A DNA stretch of 64,000 bases from Arsenicibacter rosenii (GTDB lineage: Bacteria > Bacteroidota > Bacteroidia > Cytophagales > Spirosomataceae): NCBI RefSeq assembly GCF_001870735.1, contig NZ_MORL01000004.1:66250-130249 (forward strand), written 5' to 3'. Below the pieces are notes generated by a model. That model did no database searches. It saw only the letters and a program-made list of their open reading frames with translations, and was not told the DNA's origin. Positions 16,397-25,959 of the stretch are shown piece by piece (the first letter of the stretch is position 1; each line of letters begins with the position of its first letter). Made by a program: the position numbers and the translations under genes.

Positions 16397-17971
16397 TCAC
16401 TTTCGCTTATTCTCCAGCACCAGCAATCCGTTTGACTGCTGCCGCCACTGGTTTTTATAACTTTCCGGCGTTTTGGTGACCGAAAAATGGAAACTGCCCA
16501 GCAGCAGATCCTCGTCGCCGTCCTGGTCATAATCGGCCGCTTCCATGACCAGCCACCGCCCCTGGTTCGCCTGCGAAAAGGTACGCGGGGTAAAATTTTG
16601 TTTTCCGTCGTTTTCGAAATAGACAAAACTCTCCGGATTCGGATGATCGTAGTCCGGGAAAAAGGCAATAGCCGCCAGATCCATATCCCCGTCCTGATCG
16701 AAATCACGGGCAACTACCTGAGTGGCTCCGTGCAACGGATAAAACCAGGCTTCGGTAAAGCTGAATTTCCCGTCGTTCAGAAAAATCCGGACACCGTGGT
16801 ATGCCTTCAGCGAATACGAATAATCGGCATTATCGCCGTTGGTGTAAATCAGGTCCTCGTCACCATCGCGGTCAATGTCAGCGAGTTCAATGGACGACGA
16901 ACCATTGACCGGCGGAAACCGAATCAGCGTTTGCTTGATAAACTTACCTTTGTAATTTTTGTACCATGCAATCTGCTCATCGCCCTGTGCCAGCAACGCA
17001 ATCACATCCGGCCATTCGTCCTTGTCGACGTCGCGGATAATGACCTGCCGCGCCCCCGGCACAGGGTCGATCACCTCCTCCTGATAGCCGGTTGCTGTTT
17101 TCATATACGCGCTGAGCTTACCCGCCAGGTGCCCGAACTGGCACACGATATAATCGGGCTGGCCATCCTTGTTAAAATCCTGCGACACCATCTGTACCGG
17201 CCGGCGTAACTGCGGCAGCACCGGGGTTTCGCCCTGACCGGCGCGTGCCGGTGTGGCAGCAATTTTGCCGATTGCCTGATTATCAGGATCCATATGCCCC
17301 ATCAGCAGCCAGTCGTACCCCTTTGCATTGTTGACAAGCACATCGGCAGGGGTACTGCTGAGTCGTATAGAATCCGTTACGGTCAGCGACGGACTGACAA
17401 ACTGTGCATAATTCATCCGGTCGCCGACGATGATCCGGCGGTGAACGGCGTCGTACCGCACAAGAGTCGTCAGCGGGACAATCCGCGGGGTTGGTTCACG
17501 AACCGAAAACAAGGGTAATCCGGGAACAACGGCCGCTTTTTTTCCCTGCGGGATTGGCTTCTCCGGTGCGTTGGTTTTGTAGTAGTCAATGATTTTCAGC
17601 CAGTCGGCCTGCGCCATAACAGGTTCTACCGGATAGGCGCCCAGCTGCGCTCCTGCCTGTTGTTCTTCGAGTTGCGCATTGTAGTTCATAACCGACAGCG
17701 TATCGGTCAGAAAGCCGAGGCGGAGCGCCATTTTCGGTAATACCCCGTTTTCCCAGATGGCCTTCGGCAGCAGTTTCGGTTCAGGGAATGCATGGCAGTT
17801 GCTACAATGCAGCTTTGCCAGCTCCTCGCCGGTCATATCGCTGGCATCCGTCGCTTGCCGGCAGTCAGTCAGTATGCTGCCCGACACCAGCAACCCGCCC
17901 CAAAGCCACAGATTGCGGGCGGCAAATAGCGTATTAAAGGTATATTTTTGAATTATTCGGGAAAGAAACAT
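16397..17971 (-). CDS. Exported cytochrome-c-like / FG-GAP (VCBS) repeat protein
   Basis: 524 residues. A hydrophobic export signal (about 20-37) ends in LTDC, a weak lipobox. Shortly after comes a single c-type haem motif CSNCH followed by LPKMALRLG, which could supply the axial methionine; this matches a mono-haem cytochrome domain. The remainder is a seven-bladed-propeller-like array of FG-GAP calcium motifs: DFNKDGQPD, DVDKDEWPD, DIDRDGDED, DFDQDGDMD, DYDQDGDED. Proteins of this build are frequent and mostly uncharacterised in Bacteroidota; electron transfer coupled to surface binding is only an inference. Monocistronic, divergent from the DMT transporter. Confidence 0.75.
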   Translation of the reverse strand: MFLSRIIQKYTFNTLFAARNLWLWGGLLVSGSILTDCRQATDASDMTGEELAKLHCSNCHAFPEPKLLPKAIWENGVLPKMALRLGFLTDTLSVMNYNAQLEEQQAGAQLGAYPVEPVMAQADWLKIIDYYKTNAPEKPIPQGKKAAVVPGLPLFSVREPTPRIVPLTTLVRYDAVHRRIIVGDRMNYAQFVSPSLTVTDSIRLSSTPADVLVNNAKGYDWLLMGHMDPDNQAIGKIAATPARAGQGETPVLPQLRRPVQMVSQDFNKDGQPDYIVCQFGHLAGKLSAYMKTATGYQEEVIDPVPGARQVIIRDVDKDEWPDVIALLAQGDEQIAWYKNYKGKFIKQTLIRFPPVNGSSSIELADIDRDGDEDLIYTNGDNADYSYSLKAYHGVRIFLNDGKFSFTEAWFYPLHGATQVVARDFDQDGDMDLAAIAFFPDYDHPNPESFVYFENDGKQNFTPRTFSQANQGRWLVMEAADYDQDGDEDLLLGSFHFSVTKTPESYKNQWRQQSNGLLVLENKRK

Positions 17972-18002
17972 GCAGCAAGTTAATCAACCAAACGGATTCC
18001 TC

Positions 18003-18010
18003 TAATTTTG
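18003..18010 (+). promoter_or_regulatory. -7 promoter element (TAATTTTG)
   Basis: Exact TAnnTTTG match 9 bp before the ATG at 18019; if used, the transcript would be nearly leaderless. No convincing -33 TTTG is seen. Confidence 0.35.
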
Positions 18011-18018
18011 CCGGTACT

Positions 18019-18462
18019 ATGTCATTCTTTTACTACATTCTTGCCTTTCTGACCGGCATTGCCAACAGCACGCAGTCGGGGGTCAATTCGCAGCTCCGGC
18101 TTGCATTACAGAATCCGTTGCTGGCGGCGGTCGGGTCGTTTGGAGGGGGCTTTCTGTCGCTGCTGCTGCTGCAGTTCACGATTGGCAGTCCGGTGCCTTC
18201 GCTTGAGGTACTCCGGCAGGTCAGCTGGTGGAAATGGACTGGCGGGCTGCTGGGCGTCTTTTACGTATGCTCGGTGATTATTTCGGTACCGAAAATCGGG
18301 CCGACCAACCTGCTCAGCCTCAGCGTGGCGGGTCAGTTACTGGCGGCGGTGGTGCTGGAGCACTATGGCTGGGTTGGCTTCCGCGAACATGCGGTAAACA
18401 TCTGGCGGATACTGGGCATCCTGCTGATTATTCTCGGGGTGGTGCTGGTGGTGAAGAATTAG
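18019..18462 (+). CDS. DMT-family transporter (DUF606/YdcZ type)
   Basis: 147 residues, five hydrophobic helices, beginning MSFFYYILAFLTGIANSTQSGVN. The NSTQSGVNSQLR motif, the GGFLSLLLL helix and the PKIGPTNLLSLSVAGQLLAAVVLEHYGW segment are characteristic of DUF606 half-transporters of the drug/metabolite superfamily. Such five-helix proteins normally work as dimers. No partner gene is adjacent, so it is presumably a homodimer. Substrate unknown. Confidence 0.88.
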   Translation: MSFFYYILAFLTGIANSTQSGVNSQLRLALQNPLLAAVGSFGGGFLSLLLLQFTIGSPVPSLEVLRQVSWWKWTGGLLGVFYVCSVIISVPKIGPTNLLSLSVAGQLLAAVVLEHYGWVGFREHAVNIWRILGILLIILGVVLVVKN

Positions 18463-18467
18463 GGGCG

Positions 18468-18622
18468 CCAAAAAGGGCGACCACGTAGTTCTTAAAAGCC
18501 AAAAAGGGCGACCACGTAGTTCTTAAAAGCCCAAAAGGGCGACCACGTAGTTCTTAAAAGCCCAAAAGGGCGACCACGTAGTTCTTAAAAGCCCAAAAGG
18601 GCGACCACGTGGGGTCGCCCGT
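18468..18622. repeat. 31-bp tandem repeat ending in a hairpin
   Basis: Five phases of a 31-bp unit (core AAAGGGCGACCACGT, then AGTTCTTAAAAGCCC) at 18481, 18512, 18543, 18574 and 18605, almost identical. The last copy is different: GGGCGACC is followed after six bases by GGTCGCCC, making a perfect 8-bp hairpin that the other copies lack. It lies between the converging DMT and susD genes and may act as terminator. Absence of variable spacers argues against CRISPR. Confidence 0.85.
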
Positions 18623-18657
18623 ACGGGATATCGGGATTCGGGATCAAAAGCAGGATG

Positions 18658-19962
18658 TTATTGCGGATCGGTTTTCGGCGTGCTTGTATTGTTATCGGCT
18701 TCCGTCCGCGGATACGGCATAAAATTCCGGTTGCGCTCCGAGCCCGCCGCTCCGGGACCGGGACGACCAAACCGGCGGCTGTCCTCCAGCCGGAACCCAC
18801 TGAAAGCCAGCTCGATGCTCCGGTTACGCAGAATCTCCGTCAGTATGGCGGCTTGTGTCTGCCCGCCCGCATAGGCCGGCAATGCGGCCCCAACGCCGTA
18901 GATGTCCTGCGCAGCCGTTTTCGTCAGTACCTTGTTCAACTCCGTTACGGCATTCGTCAGGTCACTTTTCCGGGCATAGGCTTCGGCTTTAATCAGCGTC
19001 ATTTCCCCCGGCGTATAGACCGGAACAGCCGCGTTGTTAGCCGTATAATAGCCCGTTCCAAGGTTTTGCGTCGCTGTCGGGTTAGCCCTGATAAAGAACG
19101 CGAGCCGCTTATCAGCTGTATTCGGCGCTAATTCGCCGGTCAGGCCAAGGGTCGCATTTGTAGGCTCAAACACGTTTTTATTCCCGAACGCCGCTTCAAA
19201 CACCGGATTCCGCGTATTATCGTCAAAGTTAAAAACCGACTTCTTCGTCAGATCAACTTTATTGGCCGCCGCCAGCGCCTTGTCGTAATCGCCGGCAAAC
19301 AGGCTGTAACGGGCAATCAGGGCCTGAATCGTATTGGCCAGATCAATGCCCGGCACAATCTTATCGGTAAACGTTGTCGTTACCGTTGCCCCGTTAAGCT
19401 GCGTGGCCGCACTTTCCAGCGTGGCAATGGCTTCTTTCAGGATCGTCGCCCGGTCAACAAACGGTGCGTTATCAGCCGTTGTGATGGGAGCCTGCTCGAA
19501 AAACTGCGCCAGCGTACCCAGAGCCAGTGCCCGGAAAATCGACGCGTACGCCACAATGCCGGCCTTTGTACCCGCATCGGCCGCATTACCGGCGTTGGCC
19601 AGTACCAGATCAGCATTCGCGCGGACCAACTGGCAGCGGGTCCAGATGTTTGTTACGGTACCATTGCCGCGCGTTACCGAACCGGCGCCCACGCTCAGGT
19701 TAAACTCATCGAGGTTCCCCACGTTGAGCACCGTTAACTCTTTGGTAGACAACCCGCCAATGGCCATTGTGGTATACAGGACACTGGCAGCGCCCCCCGT
19801 CGTGAACCGGTACTGTAACCCATTACACAGGGTAATTAATCCGTCGGTTGAACTGACAACCTGTGGCTGACTGGCCGTACTGGGGTTCAGATATTCCTGC
19901 GTACAGGAGTTCTGCGTCAGTGTCAGTGCCAGCAGCGAAATGATGAGAAGGTATTTTTTCAT
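18658..19962 (-). CDS. susD: SusD/RagB-family nutrient-binding lipoprotein
   Basis: 434 residues. Signal peptide with lipobox LTQNSC (Cys20), so it is a surface lipoprotein. The N-terminal region has the SusD TPR-like helices, and the C-terminus carries the family pattern ILRNRSIELAFSGFRLEDSRRFG, then RN..PYPRTE. At 434 residues it is shorter than many SusD proteins (about 500-600). It begins 2 bp after the susC stop, so the two are co-transcribed and co-translated. SusD caps the SusC barrel and binds the substrate. No glycoside hydrolase is adjacent, so the substrate (glycan, peptide or other) cannot be inferred. Confidence 0.92.
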   Translation of the reverse strand: MKKYLLIISLLALTLTQNSCTQEYLNPSTASQPQVVSSTDGLITLCNGLQYRFTTGGAASVLYTTMAIGGLSTKELTVLNVGNLDEFNLSVGAGSVTRGNGTVTNIWTRCQLVRANADLVLANAGNAADAGTKAGIVAYASIFRALALGTLAQFFEQAPITTADNAPFVDRATILKEAIATLESAATQLNGATVTTTFTDKIVPGIDLANTIQALIARYSLFAGDYDKALAAANKVDLTKKSVFNFDDNTRNPVFEAAFGNKNVFEPTNATLGLTGELAPNTADKRLAFFIRANPTATQNLGTGYYTANNAAVPVYTPGEMTLIKAEAYARKSDLTNAVTELNKVLTKTAAQDIYGVGAALPAYAGGQTQAAILTEILRNRSIELAFSGFRLEDSRRFGRPGPGAAGSERNRNFMPYPRTEADNNTSTPKTDPQ

Positions 19963-19964
19963 GA

Positions 19965-22900
19965 TTAGAAAGTCGCTGAAAGTTTGAGTTGATACGTACG
20001 CGGGATCGGTACGTTTCCGAAATCGACACCCCGTAACAGATCGGTTGTCCCGCCGGCATTGGTCTCCGGATCGAATCCGTTGTAGTTATCCCACGAGATC
20101 AGGTTACGGCCAACCAGCGCAACCGTAAAGTTGCTCATGCTTTTCACCAGTTTCGGCAAGCCATAGCTCAGCGAAATCTCCCGCAGCTTCACAAATGAGC
20201 CATCATCTACCCGCCATTCCTGCGTATTATAAATCGAGAAGATATAGCCTCTCGGAATTTCACCTTTCAGCTCTTTTTCGGCGTAATCGCCGATACCAAC
20301 CCCCTGACGTGTCCGTTTGTCGGCGTTAAACACGCTGACGCCCTGCACCGCATCAAGCAGAATGTGCAGGCCAACCCGCTTGTAGCTCAGGTTTGTGTTA
20401 AACGAGCCGGTCCATTTCGGATTCGGATTACCAATAATCACGTTAACCGTAGGAGCCGAGTAGTCCGGTTGTCCGTCGGCGCGGCGTGACGGTGTATAGG
20501 TTGTTGAGCCGGTTGTCTGTACACCACGCTCCTGCTGCGAAAACTTCTGGCTTGTTTCCAGCAATGAACCATCCGGGTTACGCGCATAGGTAGTTCCGTA
20601 GAACACACCGGCCGGCTGTCCCTGAAGCAAATAAACCGGTGCACCGGCCGCATTGTCGATGGCAATTACCGGGCTTCCCAATGACAGCACCTTGTTGCGG
20701 TTGCGGTTGAAAATCACCGTAAAATCCCAGCTGAAATCACTGGTTTTTACCGGCGTTACGTCCAGCATAATTTCCACCCCTTTGTTTTCCATCGTACCCA
20801 CGTTATTCACGATGCTTGACCCGCCCGACGATGGTGCCAGGACGCGGTTTACGACCAGATCCTTGATGTTCTGCTTGTAGGCCGTAATGCCAATGCCCAG
20901 GCGGTTATTCAGGAACGAGAGGTCAACCCCGCCTTCCAGCTCGGCCATACGCTCCGGCCGTACGCGCGGGTTAGCAAGCGTAGTGCCCGGTACAATTGTG
21001 TTTTTACCCAGGAAACCAACCGGACTGAACTGGTAGAACCGGCTGTAGGAACCAATACCCGACAGGTTACCGGCCTCGCCGTAGCTGACACGGAATTTCG
21101 CCCCGTTCCACGCCTTGCTCAGGCCTGAGTTTTTCCAGAAGTCAAAATCCGACAGTACCAGCGAGCCGCTCAGTTTCGGATACAGCTGATTGGTCTCCGT
21201 AGCCGAGAACTTCGACGAACGGTCGCGGCGGACAGCGGCCGTCACGAAAGCCAGATTCCGGTAACCCAGCGTCGCCTGTGCAAAATAACCGCTCAGGTTA
21301 TACCGGTCGAGCACGTAGTTGGCCTGCACCGTCGTGCTGGCGGCACCGGCCACGGTCTCAATAAACGGCGACAGGTTCTGACCCGACGCAATCGAATAAT
21401 CCTGCTGGCTGAACTGGTAGTTGAACCCGACAATGGCGTTAAACTTAAACTTCTCGGCAAACGTCTGTTCGTAGCTCGCGTTGATGTCGGAGTTCAGCAA
21501 CAGCACGGTATTGTTGGCCGTAGCGGCAAAGCCCAGCGGGTATCGGGCCGCCGGTAAACCAGCCTGCGCCTGATACGGGTAGGGCCGGATATAACTTTTA
21601 CCAACCTGCCCGTAGGTATCTACACCCAGAATATAATCGATGCTAAGGCCCTTGACCGGTGTCAGGTTCAGCTGTACATCGCTGATGGTCCGGTTCACGG
21701 CCTGGGTAAACTTCATGTCCTCAATCGTCGAAAGCGGGTTCACCCGCGTTGGTTCAACGGCTTTCAGGTTGCCCGAAGCATCCCGCTGGGTAAGATCCCA
21801 GAGGTTATTGGTGATGTTTACCGCGTTGATCGGACTGTAGAATACATTGCCATTGGCCTTTTCGTTCGAGAAGCTGTTGGCATAGCTCAGCCCCGCCGAC
21901 AGCTTGGCCCACGTTGCCAGCCGCTGATCGACCCGTGCCCGCAGGTTGTAGCGGGTAAAATCCGTGCCTTTGATGATCCCTTCGTTTTTCAGGTAGTTGA
22001 ACGAGACGAAATACTGGGTATTGTCGCGGCCTCCCGACACCGACACGGCATCATCCGTGCCATAACCGGTCCGGAAAATCTGGTCGAAGTAGTTGTAGCG
22101 GGTGACGTCAACCAGGTTGGTCGCCAGGTTAGTAGTTGTCCCGTCACGCTGAAAACCGGTTGTTGTTACCGCGCCGCCGGCCGTTGCTGCACCAATGGTA
22201 TGCAGACGCAGCGCGGCGGTACCGAACTGTTTGCCATAGGTATTGATCGGGACACTCTTCCGGAGTTCGTTGATGTTAAAGCCAAACGAAACCGACACTT
22301 TCGGTGCCCCGGTCTGCCCCCGTTTGGTCGTAATCAGCACGACGCCGTTGGCCGCCCGCGACCCGTACTGAGCAGCGGCCGCCGCCCCGTTGATGACGTT
22401 GATGCTTTCGATATCGTTCGGGTTCAGGTCGGCGAGCCGGTTCTGGCCCGGGTTGGCCTGTCCGATGTCGTTGGCCAGTGCAATCTGTGACACGTTTACG
22501 CTGGCATTGCTGACAATGACCCCGTCGATTACATACAGCGGGTCCGACGACCCAATCAGCGACTTGATCCCGCGCAACCGCACCGACAGCGCACCGGCCG
22601 GATCACCCGAGTTCTGGGTAATCTGTGCACCCGGCACTTTGCCCTGCAGTGAGTTCAGCAACCCTGCCGACCCCGACTGCGTCAAATCCTGCCCCTTGAT
22701 CGTGCTGATCGCATTGCCAAGCTCCCGGCGTGTCGTCTGAATCGTTGATCCCGTTACCACGACCTCATCCAGATTCATGACATCTTCGCCCAGACTGGCA
22801 TCAGTCGTAATGCTCTCGGCGCTGCCAATCGCCACACTCTGTTTCTTCGGTGCATAGCCAACGGCACTGAACACAAGTGTTGCCTGACCGGCCGGTACTG

Positions 22901-23126
22901 CACCGGTAAATGAATAATTCCCGTCTGCATCCGAAGCTGTACCAAGCGAGGTGCCCTGAACCTGCACCGTGACTCCTGGGATTCCCTGCCCGTTCCTGTC
23001 GGTAACGCGTCCTTTAAACGTGGTGCGCTGGGTTTGCGCCCACAGCTGGCCTGATACTAACAATGGCAGCAGTAACGCCATGAGCCATTGTACGGGCCTG
23101 TAACAAGGTAAGTACTTGTTTGTCAT
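19965..23126 (-). CDS. susC: SusC/RagA-family TonB-linked outer-membrane transporter
   Basis: 1053 residues. Signal peptide ending LWAQ, then a carboxypeptidase-regulatory-like domain (about 35-115, GRVTDRNGQGIPGVTVQVQG), a plug domain (about 120-245; DEVVVTGS, LRGIKSLIGSSDPLYVIDG, NPNDIESINVINGAAAAAQYG), and a 22-strand barrel ending in the C-terminal aromatic residue (KLSATF). No N-terminal secretin/STN domain, so it is not of the FecR/anti-sigma-signalling subtype. It imports ligands across the outer membrane using TonB energy with its SusD partner. A Bacteroidetes-type promoter is visible upstream. Confidence 0.95.
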   Translation of the reverse strand: MTNKYLPCYRPVQWLMALLLPLLVSGQLWAQTQRTTFKGRVTDRNGQGIPGVTVQVQGTSLGTASDADGNYSFTGAVPAGQATLVFSAVGYAPKKQSVAIGSAESITTDASLGEDVMNLDEVVVTGSTIQTTRRELGNAISTIKGQDLTQSGSAGLLNSLQGKVPGAQITQNSGDPAGALSVRLRGIKSLIGSSDPLYVIDGVIVSNASVNVSQIALANDIGQANPGQNRLADLNPNDIESINVINGAAAAAQYGSRAANGVVLITTKRGQTGAPKVSVSFGFNINELRKSVPINTYGKQFGTAALRLHTIGAATAGGAVTTTGFQRDGTTTNLATNLVDVTRYNYFDQIFRTGYGTDDAVSVSGGRDNTQYFVSFNYLKNEGIIKGTDFTRYNLRARVDQRLATWAKLSAGLSYANSFSNEKANGNVFYSPINAVNITNNLWDLTQRDASGNLKAVEPTRVNPLSTIEDMKFTQAVNRTISDVQLNLTPVKGLSIDYILGVDTYGQVGKSYIRPYPYQAQAGLPAARYPLGFAATANNTVLLLNSDINASYEQTFAEKFKFNAIVGFNYQFSQQDYSIASGQNLSPFIETVAGAASTTVQANYVLDRYNLSGYFAQATLGYRNLAFVTAAVRRDRSSKFSATETNQLYPKLSGSLVLSDFDFWKNSGLSKAWNGAKFRVSYGEAGNLSGIGSYSRFYQFSPVGFLGKNTIVPGTTLANPRVRPERMAELEGGVDLSFLNNRLGIGITAYKQNIKDLVVNRVLAPSSGGSSIVNNVGTMENKGVEIMLDVTPVKTSDFSWDFTVIFNRNRNKVLSLGSPVIAIDNAAGAPVYLLQGQPAGVFYGTTYARNPDGSLLETSQKFSQQERGVQTTGSTTYTPSRRADGQPDYSAPTVNVIIGNPNPKWTGSFNTNLSYKRVGLHILLDAVQGVSVFNADKRTRQGVGIGDYAEKELKGEIPRGYIFSIYNTQEWRVDDGSFVKLREISLSYGLPKLVKSMSNFTVALVGRNLISWDNYNGFDPETNAGGTTDLLRGVDFGNVPIPRTYQLKLSATF

Positions 23127-23212
23127 AGGTATAACAATAAAGATAGATTAGCACAACCTGATGTGTTGTTATGCGATTTACGTATTAAGCGAATGTGAAG
23201 CAACAGGACCGG

Positions 23213-23242
23213 CGAAACTAATTTTGTATCTATTCTTTGCAA
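23213..23242 (-). promoter_or_regulatory. Candidate promoter of susCD
   Basis: On the minus strand TTG (23242-23240) is followed after 19 bp by TAGTTTCG (23220-23213), one mismatch from TAnnTTTG. This would give a leader of about 80 nt before the susC start at 23126. Confidence 0.4.
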
Positions 23243-23352
23243 TACATTGTATTTGTTTAATTCCAATTTACCGATAACCAGACGGGCGGTTTTGTGACGA
23301 TTGGATGGGACGGGGTGTTTTGGATTGTCGCTGAAAAACCGACCTTTGCGGC

Positions 23353-24567
23353 ATGATTGCCCGCACATTACGTCTCTACCGCAACGCTTATACAGGATTG
23401 GCACCGTCTGTCTGGCTTTTGTCAGGGGTTATGCTTATCAACCGCTGCGGCACTATGGTTCTGCCTTACCTGACGCTGTACCTGACACAGCACCTGCATT
23501 TTTCGGTTTCACAGGCGGGGGTGGTCATGGCCGTGTATGGTACCGGTGCCTTTGTCGGCACATTTCTGGGCGGTAAGCTCACGGATCGGTTCGGCTTTTA
23601 CTATGTGCAGTTAATAAGTCTGTTTGCGGGCGGCGTTTTTCTGCTGGGCCTCCAGTATGTCAGCAACTTTTACGCCATCTGTGCCAGTGCCTTTATTTTT
23701 ACGCTGCTCGGCGATACCTTCCGGCCGGCCAATTCGGCGGCCATTGCCCATTACAGCCATGCCGATAACCGGACGCGGGCCTACTCGCTGAACCGGCTGG
23801 CGATTAACCTGGGCTGGTCGGTCGGCGGCGGACTCGGCGGTTACCTGGCCAGCATCGACTACAGCCTGTTGTTCTGGGCTGATGGCTTCACCTGCATTGC
23901 CGCAGCGGCCGTACTGCGTTTTTTCCTGCCCCCACCTGCCCGTGTGGCGACCGGCACTAAACATGCCACGGCTACAACTGAGGTGAGTCCGGCCCAATCG
24001 CCCTACAAAGACCGCTATTTTCTGGGTTTTACCGGCTGTACCTTACTTTACGCCATTTCGTTTCTGCTGCTGTTCAGCCTGATTCCGCTGTATTTTAAGG
24101 AAAAACTCCTGCTGGATGAATCACAGATCGGCATGCTGCTGGCCCTGAACGGCATCCTGATCGTGATTATTGAGATGGCGCTGGTTTACACAATTGAACA
24201 AAAGTTTGCACACCATAAAACCCTGATTATCTGCACCGGCGTACTGCTGACCGGGTTCTCTTACCTTGTCCTGCTGATTACCCCGCTGGCAGGCATTGCG
24301 TTGGTGTTTACGATCATTACCACATTCGGCGAAATGCTGACCCATCCCTTTCTGCAATCCTTTGCCGTCAGCCGGTCAACGCCGCAGACGCGGGGGCAAT
24401 ACCTGGCCCTGCACTCGATGGCGTTTGCGCTGGCGCAGGTGACAAGTCCCGCACTTGGCTCGTTGATTGTGACAACGGCAGGTTTTGGTCTGTTGTGGAC
24501 GGTTATGATGGGATTGTGCCTGGTTTCAGCCACGGGCTACTGGTGGCTATCCCGCCGGTTTGCATAA
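23353..24567 (+). CDS. MFS transporter (MdtH/YceL-like exporter type)
   Basis: 404 residues with twelve hydrophobic helices in two halves separated by a hydrophilic loop near residues 200-220. The loop between helices 2 and 3 carries the MFS motif A-like sequence GGKLTDRFGF. Helix 4-5 region NRLAINLGWSVGGGLGG matches the motif typical of proton-driven multidrug exporters of the DHA1 kind. It is divergent from susC and separated by about 225 bp; no evidence links them. Substrate unknown. Confidence 0.88.
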   Translation: MIARTLRLYRNAYTGLAPSVWLLSGVMLINRCGTMVLPYLTLYLTQHLHFSVSQAGVVMAVYGTGAFVGTFLGGKLTDRFGFYYVQLISLFAGGVFLLGLQYVSNFYAICASAFIFTLLGDTFRPANSAAIAHYSHADNRTRAYSLNRLAINLGWSVGGGLGGYLASIDYSLLFWADGFTCIAAAAVLRFFLPPPARVATGTKHATATTEVSPAQSPYKDRYFLGFTGCTLLYAISFLLLFSLIPLYFKEKLLLDESQIGMLLALNGILIVIIEMALVYTIEQKFAHHKTLIICTGVLLTGFSYLVLLITPLAGIALVFTIITTFGEMLTHPFLQSFAVSRSTPQTRGQYLALHSMAFALAQVTSPALGSLIVTTAGFGLLWTVMMGLCLVSATGYWWLSRRFA

Positions 24568-24594
24568 AAAAAACGGGATCGCCTGACCCCGTTT
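24568..24594 (-). terminator. Terminator after the sugar dehydrogenase gene
   Basis: AAACGGG (24571-24577) pairs with CCCGTTT (24588-24594); on the minus strand the stem is followed by a run of eight T. It may also stop transcription from the convergent MFS gene. Confidence 0.6.
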
Positions 24595-24618
24595 CTGCAT
24601 TGTTGCCTTATTACCGGC

Positions 24619-25941
24619 TTATTTGGCAGCCGCTACGCGCCAGATGCGGTTCCCCGAATCATCGGCCACCAGCATCGACCCGTCGGGCATAACCGTTACG
24701 CCAACCGGCCGGCCATAGACATCTTTATCGTTGGCTACAAATCCGGTCAGAAAATCTTCGGGTTTGCCATTCGGATGGCCGTCCACAAACGGAACGGCAA
24801 CGACCTTATAGCCAACCAGCGCGCTCCGGTTCCAGGAGCCGTGCTGACCGATAAATGCGGCATTATGGTACTTGGCCGGAAACGCGTTCTGATCGTAAAA
24901 AGCCAGCCCCAGTGAAGCCGTGTGGGATCCCAGCGGTACATCCGGCAAGAGTGCTTTTTTGACCAGGTCAGGGCGTTCGCCTTTACGGCGCGGGTCTTCA
25001 TGTTGACCATAATACGAATACGGCCAGCCATAGAATGCGCCGTCTTTCACGCTGGTCAGGTAGTCCGGCACCAGTTCGTCGCCGAGTTCATCGCGTTCAT
25101 TAACAGCCGTATATAACGTTTTACTGCCCGGATACCAGTCCATGCCCACCGGATTACGCAGGCCGCTGGCATAAATCCGCTCGCCGGTCCCGTCGGGGTT
25201 AATTTCCAGAATAGCCGCCCGCCGTACTTCATTATCCATGCCGTGTTCGGCCACGTTACTGCCCGACCCGACCGAGATGTAAATCTTGCTGCCATCGGCA
25301 TTGGCAATCAAATTGCGTGTCCAGTGGTTGTTATAGCCACCCGCCGGCAGCTCCAGTATTTTCTTACCGGCACCGGTAATTTTGGTCTGCCCTTCCTGAT
25401 ACGGATAGCTCATCAGCCCGTCCGTATTGGCGACGTAAAACGTATTGCCGACAATCAGCATGCCGAATGGTTGGTTCAGGCCTTCCAGAAACGTTGTTTT
25501 TGCATCCGGTTTGCCATCTTTGTTCGTATCCCGCAGCAGGGTAATGCGGTTAGCGCTCGTGCCCAGCCGCTGCGAATTAGCCTTACCCGACAGGACGGCC
25601 CCCACTTTTTTCAGGCCTTTCTGCTCGGTATTGGCCTCTGCGACCAGTACATCACCGTTGGGCGCTACGTAAATCCAGCGCGGATTGACCAGATCACGGG
25701 CATACTCGGTAACAACAAAGCCTTCCGGAGCCACCGGTGTCTTACCTTCCGGCCAGCCGATCACATTACTGAATTTAGTCTGCGATTTTCCTTCATCCGG
25801 TGCCGGTAACGGTGGAGCCTGCGGTGTCCAGGCGGTTGTAGCGGTAGAATCGCTGCTGGTTCCGCTGTTTTTTTTGTCCCCGCAGGCAGTCAACAAGACA
25901 GCAAGGGGTGCCGCCATGAAGAGGTATTTTTTCATATCCAT
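24619..25941 (-). CDS. PQQ-dependent sugar (sorbosone/glucose) dehydrogenase lipoprotein
   Basis: 440 residues, starting at 25941 or at the second Met (25935). Lipobox LLTAC followed by a Ser/Thr/Pro-rich linker; then a six-bladed propeller of the glucose/sorbosone dehydrogenase family: NPRWIYVAPNGDVLVAEA, LNQPFGMLIVGNTFYVANTDG, GLRNPVGMDWYP, NERDELGDELVPDYLT, GSWNRSALVGYKV, and MPDGSMLVADDSGNRIWRV. Members oxidise sugars or other alcohols in the periplasm with PQQ, though many homologues are uncharacterised and may not bind PQQ. Monocistronic. Confidence 0.85.
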   Translation of the reverse strand: MDMKKYLFMAAPLAVLLTACGDKKNSGTSSDSTATTAWTPQAPPLPAPDEGKSQTKFSNVIGWPEGKTPVAPEGFVVTEYARDLVNPRWIYVAPNGDVLVAEANTEQKGLKKVGAVLSGKANSQRLGTSANRITLLRDTNKDGKPDAKTTFLEGLNQPFGMLIVGNTFYVANTDGLMSYPYQEGQTKITGAGKKILELPAGGYNNHWTRNLIANADGSKIYISVGSGSNVAEHGMDNEVRRAAILEINPDGTGERIYASGLRNPVGMDWYPGSKTLYTAVNERDELGDELVPDYLTSVKDGAFYGWPYSYYGQHEDPRRKGERPDLVKKALLPDVPLGSHTASLGLAFYDQNAFPAKYHNAAFIGQHGSWNRSALVGYKVVAVPFVDGHPNGKPEDFLTGFVANDKDVYGRPVGVTVMPDGSMLVADDSGNRIWRVAAAK

Positions 25942-25959
25942 TGAGCGATGATTTTAAAT

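Noticed and set aside
18468-18622. CRISPR-like array
   Set aside because: The whole 31-bp unit is repeated without variable spacers, and no cas genes are nearby.
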